Shown here: piece after piece, positions 57,044-64,000 of the stretch | How positions within the stretch are numbered: the stretch's first letter is position 1 | How the letters are laid out: the number at the start of each line of letters is the position of its first letter | Translations under genes and position numbers: made by a program | Assembly: GCA_028564705.1 (NCBI GenBank) | Contig: JAPXFQ010002422.1 | Location: 1,302,001 to 1,366,000 of the forward strand | Direction of reading: 5' to 3' | Origin: Apricaphanius iberus | Lineage: Eukaryota; Chordata; Actinopteri; Cyprinodontiformes; Aphaniidae | DNA: 64,000 nucleotides | The notes under the pieces: generated by a model | The model's database searches: none | What the model was told of the DNA's origin: nothing | What the model saw: only the letters and a program-made list of their open reading frames with translations

Positions 57044-58116
57044 AGTTAAAATGATGGATTTCAGTGCAGTTTGAATAACACAACAAAATACGTCTGGCAT
57101 TCAACTTATTGACTGAATAAAAAATAAATGATTTTCAACACCTGTCAATACACAGTGTATACTGTAATAAAACATCAAACAGATGAATACTTGTATATAA
57201 ATGTTTAATAATAATTGTCCCCAGGAATCTTCAAACCACACTCAAGTTTATGGTTATTGTCCCCGGCAATTTAAAAGCAAAACAACGCCCTTTCTACTAA
57301 CCTTAGTCAAACTGTGTTATGTGTTAGCTGTGTAATAAAAAAAATGTGCCATTTTATCCATATAAATCCAAACAGTTGGCTCAGTCCTAGATCTGCAATC
57401 ACCAAAACTCTGCTGCTGCTTTATGGTTATTTTTGGAAAGTGCCGCAGCAGGACCCCTGTAACATATAGCAACTGAACTGCTGAGTACCACCCACTGAGT
57501 CTCTTTGCTTGATTCAATCAGGCCGACCATTCAGCATGAGCTCATGCATTATGTGCCTCAAACCTTCACCTTGTGAGTCAATTTGAACAGCTGTGATAAC
57601 CTCATGTTTTGAAAAAAAACTGGGGAAAAAAGTAAAATGCTTGATTAAAAGGACATTTTCTAAGGCCTCAAGTCCAGAGTGACCCAATCCTATTGACAAA
57701 AGGACAAAAAATCACACATACAAAAATACTAAAAACAAACAAACAGAAAAGTTACTACTGAATACATAGAAACTGGGTAAATGCTAATTAAATATGCAGC
57801 GATTGACCGACTTTGAAATTGGACAGTAGAAGAATATGTTTCTCATCAGAAAATCAAATCAGAAAAGGCAGAGCAAAAAAAATAAAATAAAGTACATTAG
57901 TTACTTTGCAACTTTACTTTTCATTTCACACTATATGAAACACTTATATTTTAGGATTTATATCTTTAACTTGATTTCATTAGCTGGTATAGTAGGCTAA
58001 ATTTAAGTCTGCTACAAGCCCTTACTGAAAAGAAAAAGAAAAGTTGGATAGGTGTAGCTTCAAGCTTATATAGATGATATAAAACAAGGCTATTCCAAGA
58101 GATAATCGCTAATTTA
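57044..58116. other. Non-coding; repeat segment at 57226-57290
   Basis: 57226-57290 is the second copy of the repeat at 10474. The rest is AT-rich without features. Confidence 0.5.
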
Positions 58117-58124
58117 GTATGAAG

Positions 58125-58521
58125 TAGGGATGCAACGACACCACTTTTTAAAAACCTATATGATACTGATACTTGGATCTTAGTACTTGCTGATACCGAG
58201 TACCAAAAAATGGAAGAAAGCTTTTTTTTTTTTCTTCTCCACTTCTTAGAACAACGATGGTGAATTAGATAAAAAAAAAATCAAATATTTTAAAAAATGA
58301 CAACCAAATTTTCAACTGAAAAATAAACATTTTCTGTGAAATTATTGCAAAGTTTCTACATTTTAAGTATTGGTTCATGGTTCATCAGTTACCTAACAGA
58401 TACCATTCTAAAGTACCGCAAAGTACTTTAGAATGGTATCGACCCCCAAACTCGATACCGGTATAGGACAAATTGACAGTGACCGATACTCGATAGCAGT
58501 ATCAGTATCGGTGCATCCCTA
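58125..58521. mobile_element. Short hAT MITE with internal palindrome
   Basis: 8-bp duplication GTATGAAG / GCATGAAG (58117-58124 and 58522-58529), seven of eight matching. The ends are TAGGGATGCAACGACACC and, minus strand of the right, TAGGGATGCACCGATACT. An internal perfect palindrome has 18-bp arms (58399-58416 and 58423-58440). Repeated GATACC/GGTATC motifs are spread through it. It is 397 bp with no coding. Confidence 0.85.
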
Positions 58522-58529
58522 GCATGAAG

Positions 58530-58944
58530 CTGTGTTTAATCAACAGATTAAAAAAAAACATATAACTTATTGGTCAGTTGCACACTTCGTTAATTTCCTA
58601 TTGCTCTGAAGCATGTTCAGTCATTTGGACGTGCTTACAGCAGTGAGTTATTTAATTCTATCCCAGAAACTCAGATGAGTTCCTACTGGGAAAAAGAGGG
58701 GCTTGCCCAGGGTACCATTTATGTCAGAACTGCCACTGGTTGTGAGACATGGAAAGTGTGAATGTATCCAATATAATAACTCACCATGTATTTAAAACAG
58801 TCCTTTGTGGTTTTTCTCACAAAACAATACTGGGATGTATTTGCTGTTTGTTTGCAGAGCATGAAACCTGCTTCACAATTTTAATGGCAACTAGATTTAG
58901 CCAGTGATCCTCTGTAGCCTAATGAAACACAATTGATGTACAAC
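58530..58944. other. Non-coding, nothing recognised
   Basis: AT-rich, no feature. Confidence 0.5.
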
Positions 58945-58954
58945 TGACATAATT

Positions 58955-59392
58955 GTGAGAGATTATTATAAAAACAATCTTTCTCAAGTGCAGGAATACA
59001 CAGAGTTGCAAATAGTCCACAAAAGCAAGCTAAAACGTCATGGAACAAAAATTCTAAAAGTAATTTTTGAACTGAGTTCAAAGACAAATTTGACTTATCT
59101 GGGATTAAAGACATCTGGAGCAGACCATCACACGGTGTCCAGAGATAAAAAGGGCCACACTGATTTATCTGTCCAACAGCTAATCTGTATGATGGTATGG
59201 GAATGGATCAGTGTCCTTGGCAAAGGACATTGGCTCGTCTGTGATGGCAGCATTCATTCCAAGAAGTACATTGAGATTTTACAGCAACATATGTTGCCTT
59301 CAAGACAACATGTTTTCCTGGGGTATAAATGCATTTTTCTCAAAGGCAGCATCATATCACAGGCGGGAGACGTCACAAAGGCTTTGCGGTGA
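58955..59392 (+). pseudogene. Tc1-like transposase DDE-domain relic
   Basis: The 145-codon frame contains MMVWEWISVLGKGH, then DGSIHSKKYIEILQQHMLPS, the strand-helix region between the first and second catalytic acids of Tc1 transposases. The following block, which should hold the second Asp, reads KCIFLKGSI and is destroyed; the first acid and both inverted repeats are not recognisable. It is a different Tc1 family from 42825 and 39894. Confidence 0.7.
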
Positions 59393-60294
59393 AAGACAAA
59401 GGAGCAGGTGCCACACTGATCGGCCTGCAAATGAAATACGTGAAATGAAAAATAAAAAGGAAAAAGTGGCAATGACCCTGCACTATTCCACACCTATGGA
59501 AGGGCATGAAACCACTCTTCATTCATTTATTAGGAATGTCATATAAACAGAAATACATTTATTTATATATTTTTTACTTTAAGACATATCTTAAATTTGG
59601 TTCAGAAAACAGGAACGATGATGAGCTTAAAAGTAAAATATAATATCATGGTCTGGGTTTGTGCTTCACTACCTTTATTTCAAAAAACCACAAGATTTTT
59701 CAGCATGGTGGTGCTGACAAAGATTTTAGATCTATTCTCACTCATTTGTTCACTTGAAGTCCCTTAAAAGTAGGTTTCCTAAATTAAAACGTGAAGAGCA
59801 AAACTACAGCCAGCTGAATGGAGCCTAATACATGTAAATTAGCTGAAATGTTACTTTTTATAATTTCTGCTTTCGTCTCCCTTTCAACAGATGGCACGCT
59901 TAAGGGTAAGCCAAGTCCCAGACAGTGTTGAATTACACCAATCATGTGCTGCCTAACAAGTGCTAGTAAACAGATAGCTTTGTTCTTTATCCCCCAATGA
60001 TGTTCAGTTTAAACCCCCCCTGTTCTTCGTTTAGCAGAGTGTCCTGTTGTCTAAGCTACTTCTCGGTCAGCAACCATTAAAGAATAGGATGTATCTTCAT
60101 GTTTCCATCAAAGCTGTAAGTTGTCCCCTGGTGTCACATGGATAATTGTCCTTCTGTTTCTTTGTCTGTTTGAAAACTGCATTGGTATTTTTCAAGATTC
60201 CTTCCTTTCATTCTTAAATTAATTGATTATGTGATTTTTTAAAAAGACTTTAAATCTTTAGAGTGAGAAGAAAAAGAAGACCTGGTCCGAAAGG
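59393..60294. other. Non-coding, nothing recognised
   Basis: AT-rich, no feature. Confidence 0.5.
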
Positions 60295-60530
60295 AGCTTT
60301 CCATGTCCCCAACACCCGTCCCACACCCCTCCAGCTTTTCCGGAATGTTACCTGATAATCTGAACACAAAAACCCCACAATGACAAGTCCGCTCTTGTTC
60401 TTAGGTCTTCAGCCGCAAAAATACCGGTAAAAGTTATCCTGACAGAGTCTGGACGGTTGCTTTCAGACTCAAAAGTAAAAACAGAAGAAGTCCGGAAAAT
60501 TACAGTTTTTCTTGGCCTGTTTAAAAGGGG
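60295..60530 (-). mobile_element. Dispersed repeat, inverted partner of 17717-17950
   Basis: The minus strand carries the same ordered motifs as 17717-17950. The plus strand shows CACACCCCTCCAGCTTTTCC and GGAAAATTACAG at its two ends. It abuts the SINE that begins at 60531. Confidence 0.6.
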
Positions 60531-61088
60531 TTATAGAGACACACAGGACAAACAATCATGCAAGCACACACCGAAGGACAATTTAGAGAGGCCAAATTAA
60601 CCTTATTGTAGAGCTGGGCAATTAATCGAATTTTAATCGAAATCGCGATATTAAAATGCTTGATCAGGATAATCGCATGGTGTGTTTAAATCGTTATGCC
60701 AACTGACCAATCCAGTGAAAATGTCGCCTTGTTGTCAAGCTAACTGCCCAATCAAATTGCAGAAAAAACATGCAATACTGAGAAGCAGAAGGTCCCTGCT
60801 GGTAGGTAAAATGAAAGTGCTTAGCCAAGAGGGTAAGGTTGGTGAAGAATTTTGAAGGCAAACAGACAACAGGGAAGACGATAAAGGAAACCAAATTATT
60901 GACACTCACCACAGTTAGCAGTTAGCCTTAGCATGCAGTTTTGAAGTGAACTGATGTGATGTTGTTAGCAATACAACAGGAGTGGGACGCACGATCTGAA
61001 GGCCTATGCAACATTAATAGAAAATCAAGATCATTCAATATAGTAAAAATAATCGCAATTATTTTATTTTCATAATCCCCAAGTCCTT

Positions 61089-61560
61089 AGCCTGGTTGCC
61101 TGCCGAAGTCAACACGGTCTGGCATTCCTCCGTTGAGGAGCAATTATGCCCAAACAAAATCTGTTCGGACCAATCAAATCAGGCTTACGATGATTGACAG
61201 GTGAACAACAGTAACGTAATCAACCACGTCACCAAAGAGTGCCTGGGTTGAATTTGTTTACAACAACGATGGCTGCCGCTGGAGAACTGAGATGTGTAGA
61301 TTCTGCCATCGAGTCTGTTCTAGAAGATATCGACAGCGTATTAATTTTAAAAGAAAAATTTAAAAAGGAACATATAACGTCTGTTGCACTGCAGAGCAAC
61401 ATCACACACTTCCATTGCTCTGATTGGTTATAGGTCTATCCAATTGAGTGCAGATGCAGTTTTCTCCTGGTTCGGTTAAAATACGCCCCATAACCACAGT
61501 CCAGTGGAGCAGTATCAGACTCACATTCTGATTAGAATTGTATATGGCTAAGGTCCAGCT
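61089..61560 (+). mobile_element. Innermost insertion: deletion derivative carrying a gene 5' end
   Basis: It begins AGCCTGGTTGCCTGCCG and ends GGTCCAGCT just before the hAT terminus; AGC(C)TGG against CCAGCT gives short inverted ends, and the flanks may hold a TA or TTA duplication. The interior starts a coding frame at 61269 and then jumps to 3' non-coding sequence, as expected of an internal deletion. Superfamily unknown. Confidence 0.5.
61269..61433 (+). pseudogene. 5' end of a transposon gene, probably helicase-like
   Basis: The frame reads MAAAGELRCVDSAIESVLED then IDSVLILKEKFKKEHITSVA, and stops at 61431. The KEEQ-x-x-ALK-type text after a helical leader resembles the N-terminus of RecQ-like helicase proteins common in fish repeats, where the Walker motif PTGFGKS should follow about 20 residues later. 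That motif is not here; the text ends in unrelated residues after a deletion. The assignment is from memory of the family and tentative. Confidence 0.4.
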
Positions 61561-61740
61561 AAGCCAGCCCTACCTAACAGTCATGTTTTTTGGACTTTGG
61601 AAGAGAGCTGAAGTACCTGGAAGCAACCCACACGTGCGAAGGGAAAACACGCAAACTCCAAGCAAAAAGACCACAAGCCAGGATCTGAACCCAGGACCTT
61701 CTTGCCAAAAGGCTACCAACTACCCAATTGTCCATTCTTT

Positions 61741-63378
61741 GCTAGTACAAATCTGAAACTGTGTGCCATCTATTTGTAATCGGCCCTCTTCCATGTATAT
61801 CCAAATACAATCTGGAGCAACCAATCTGCTCTACACATCGGGTTTAAAGAAAGGTGCCAGCCACACTTTTTGAAATTTCTATTTGTCAAGAAATTTTGGA
61901 TTTTCTTGCCATTTCACAATATGAATGTGGTGTTGATCTATGACCTGGAATCCTAATAAGATTCACTGAAGTTTGCGACTGAACTGTGACGGACTGTAGA
62001 AAAGTTTGGATTGTATGGCTTAATAGATAATTGACGTAAAAACAAAACAAATTGGCTGCTTAGTAAACGGAAACTGGAGTTTCAAAAGGAAAGATAAAAA
62101 AGTAAAGCTGTTGTGTTTTCTCCAGCCCTCTGTAATATCAAGTCCTTTAAGGCATCTGTTCTGTGATATTATTTCACTTCCCAACACTCCTCCAATTAGA
62201 GGTGCTATACAAAACGCTATGTAAAAATGTCACCAGGTGCTTTAACATCTTTTCCATATATTAAAAAACACAGAGAGACCAAATAGACTGCTTGCAACTC
62301 TATGCAATGTACCTGATTTACCCACTCCTGTCATGTAAATGAGGGAATCAGAGATCCCTGGGGGCTGCTCGGATTCTGCTTGAAACAGAGAATACAAAAC
62401 AAGAGAGTAAAAAAAAAAAGACTGACGCTTTTGTTGGAAAATTATAAATAGCTTGCCTCAGGTGACAGCAGACCTAAAGCCTGCTCCATTTCCAGTTCTA
62501 ACATTTGTTTTCAGTTCGGCTGTCAGTGCTTTTTCTGTGGGGGAAAAAAAGTAAACAATCAATGATGTAATCACTTGTGACAGAATTAAAAGCTCTAAAG
62601 GCCTTTAGTGCAAGTTATGCTATTAGTCTTGTTGTATGACATAGTAGAAATTAAAACAATATAGAACAATACAGATAATAAAGTGGTAAAACAGGGAGCG
62701 GCAGACCCCAGTCAACTGGAATGTACTGTTTTTCTCCTTAAAACTGCATCAACATTACAGCCACAGCAAACAGGAATTTAAACTGCTATATGACACATTT
62801 CAACCTATAGTTAAGCGTTTTCAAATTACAATTCCTCAACACTGTCAACCGCAGTAATTGTTGAATTTAGGACGCAGCTTTATAGCCATGTAATCCATGT
62901 GGCTGTTCACTAAAAATAGCTCCAGATCTTGTCACATTCGGTTTGATGAAACGGTCACGGACCAAATATCAACAGTAATCTGTGCTCTGATATATATGCA
63001 AATAGCTCTGATTGTTTTCGCCAGTTGGATACATTACAACAGACAAGGACCTTAGTAGGGTGTGTCATTTTTAAGGAAGACTCAGAAACATTGATGGTTT
63101 ATTATCATGCAGTCAGCTTGGGCAAAAACGTAGCTTTTATTGTAGGGCGACGTCAATACAGCCTGTATCCTAAAGCTCCCGGACTGAAGTAAACAGAAAA
63201 TTAATCCAAACATTCAATTTGATTTTGGTGAGGGCAGATGAAAATGTATAAGTTAAAGAATGTATGGGTGTATGGATAGATGGATTCACAAGATACTGAA
63301 TGTATGGACCAGAAAACGGACGGACGTATGGATGGAGGTAAAACTAAACTGATTCACCTTCAGCTCTACACGCACATG
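61741..63378. other. Non-coding, nothing recognised
   Basis: AT-rich; no exon or repeat boundary supported. A short ATGGAT-rich stretch at 63260-63330 is low-complexity. Confidence 0.5.
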
Positions 63379-63380
63379 TA

Positions 63381-63923
63381 CAGTACAGACCAAAAGTTTG
63401 GACGCACCTTCTCATTCAATGAGTTTCCTTTATTTTCATGACTAAATTGTAGATTCTCAATTAAGAGCATCACAACTATGAATGACTACATAATGTATGG
63501 AATTACTGTATGTACTTAAACAAAAAGGGTGAAAAAACTGAATGCATGTGTTATATTTTAGATTCCTTAAAGTAGCCACCCTTTGCTCTGATTACTGCTT
63601 TGAATTCTCTTGATCTTCCAGAGGTAGTCACCCAAAATGGTTTTCCAACAGTCTTGAAGGAGTTCCCAGAGATGCTTAGTACTTGTTGGCCCTTTTGCCT
63701 TCACTCTGCGGTTCAGCTCACCCCAATTCATCTCGATTGGGTTCAGGTCCGGTGACTTTGGAGGCCAGGTTATTTCACACTTTTTTGTAAAAGTACTACA
63801 TAATTCTTTATGTGTTCATTCATAGTTTTGATGCCTTCAGTGAGAATCTACAATGTCAATAGTCATGAAAAGAAAGGAAACTCATTGAATGAGAAGATGT
63901 GTCCAAACTTTTGGTCTGTACTG
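63381..63923 (-). mobile_element. Internally deleted Tc1-like transposon
   Basis: TA flanks (63379-63380 and 63924-63925) and inverted repeats of ~150 bp, starting CAGTACAGACCAAAAGTTTG on both strands. Only the 3' end of the transposase gene is kept between them, on the minus strand. It is 543 bp, a typical non-autonomous deletion derivative of a common fish Tc1 family. Confidence 0.9.
63545..63780 (-). pseudogene. Tc1 transposase C-terminal remnant
   Basis: The minus strand reads SPDLNPIE-like text (PELNPIEMNWGELNRRVKAK) with the third catalytic Glu, then STKHLWELLQDCWKTILGDY, followed by the end of the gene. The helix-turn-helix region and the first two catalytic acids are deleted. Confidence 0.85.
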
Positions 63924-64000
63924 TATATCAGACAATAATATTGGGGAGACATTATGGAAATAACCTATTTTCCTACTCTCAAGTTTTCCCACAATTCTCC

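Larger units (their letters stand above)
60609..61572. mobile_element. hAT element, itself interrupted
   Basis: Diverged 8-bp duplication CCTTATTG / CCTAACAG (60601-60608 and 61573-61580), five of eight matching. The ends are TAGAGCTGGGCAATTAATCG and, minus strand of the right, TAGGGCTGGCTTAGC. Subterminal AATCGCGAT and ATCGCAATTATT motifs match the TAGGGCTG group. Its right part is displaced by the element at 61089-61560, leaving only ~12 bp of its own right end. Confidence 0.75.
60531..61740 (-). mobile_element. tRNA-headed SINE split by a hAT element
   Basis: Two pieces of one SINE: 60531-60608 (GACACACAGGACAAACAATC, GACAATTTAGAGAGGCC) and 61573-61740 (CATGTTTTTTGGACTTTGG, GAAAACACGCAAACTCC, then the tRNA-like head with CTGGGTTCAGATCC on the minus strand). 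The family is that of 10511 and 31242. When the hAT and one duplicate are skipped, the text runs on without a break, so the insertion is clean. Confidence 0.8.

Overview
The window looks like a teleost fish nuclear genome. It is AT-rich, intron-like DNA packed with fish transposons: IR/DR Tc1 elements, TAGGGCTG-ended hAT elements, TWA-flanked PIF/Harbinger MITEs, L2 LINEs whose ORF1 carries an esterase domain, tRNA-headed SINEs and TTAA-flanked MITEs. No prokaryotic gene, operon, CRISPR array or rRNA is visible. Only one host protein-coding feature is convincing: a 122-bp exon on the minus strand (7510-7631), with good splice sites, that encodes the N-terminal extracellular part of a GABA-A receptor alpha subunit. 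It most resembles alpha-3. The next downstream exon is not seen between 1 and 7509. Everything right of 7631 is therefore upstream intron or 5' flank of that gene, and no signal-peptide exon was found there.

Layout. 1-5.4 kb: a LINE tail, three transposons nested in one another (1824-3167), a hAT element (3674-4971) and a Myb/SANT-like relic. 7.5-9 kb: the receptor exon, then a LINE 3' end interrupted by a Harbinger element carrying a decayed transposase exon. 9.3-10.7 kb: a GC-rich block with a 30-bp minisatellite and a 5'-truncated SINE with an 11-bp target duplication. 12.8-14.3 kb: a decayed THAP zinc-finger coding exon with its own TATA box, split by a non-autonomous hAT element; a sister copy of that hAT lies at 26.55-27.25 kb. 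17.7-21.2 kb: the 5' half of an L2 LINE, then a LINE of the restriction-like-endonuclease type. 23.6-29.6 kb: two Tc1 relics and an antisense L2 reverse transcriptase. 31-36.7 kb: a SINE, a TA microsatellite, MITEs, a tandem repeat and an L2 3' end with an intact 259-codon reading frame. 37-45.4 kb: a TIR element, a Tc1 relic holding two later insertions, a near-complete Tc1 element with 213-bp IR/DR ends, a SINE and a LINE 3' end. 45.4-50.3 kb: unannotated. 50-64 kb: MITEs, hAT elements, a Tc1 relic, a SINE split by a hAT that is itself split by a third element, and an internally deleted Tc1 element at the right edge.

The elements do not form a pathway. Their value is a readable insertion order, given by who interrupts whom and by intact target-site duplications, in a long intron of a neurotransmitter-receptor gene. 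Nothing here is clearly a new functional system. The least expected items are the THAP exon with its hAT insertion, the CAATGG...TCTATG hAT family whose ends are fixed by two perfect 8-bp duplications, and the deep nests.
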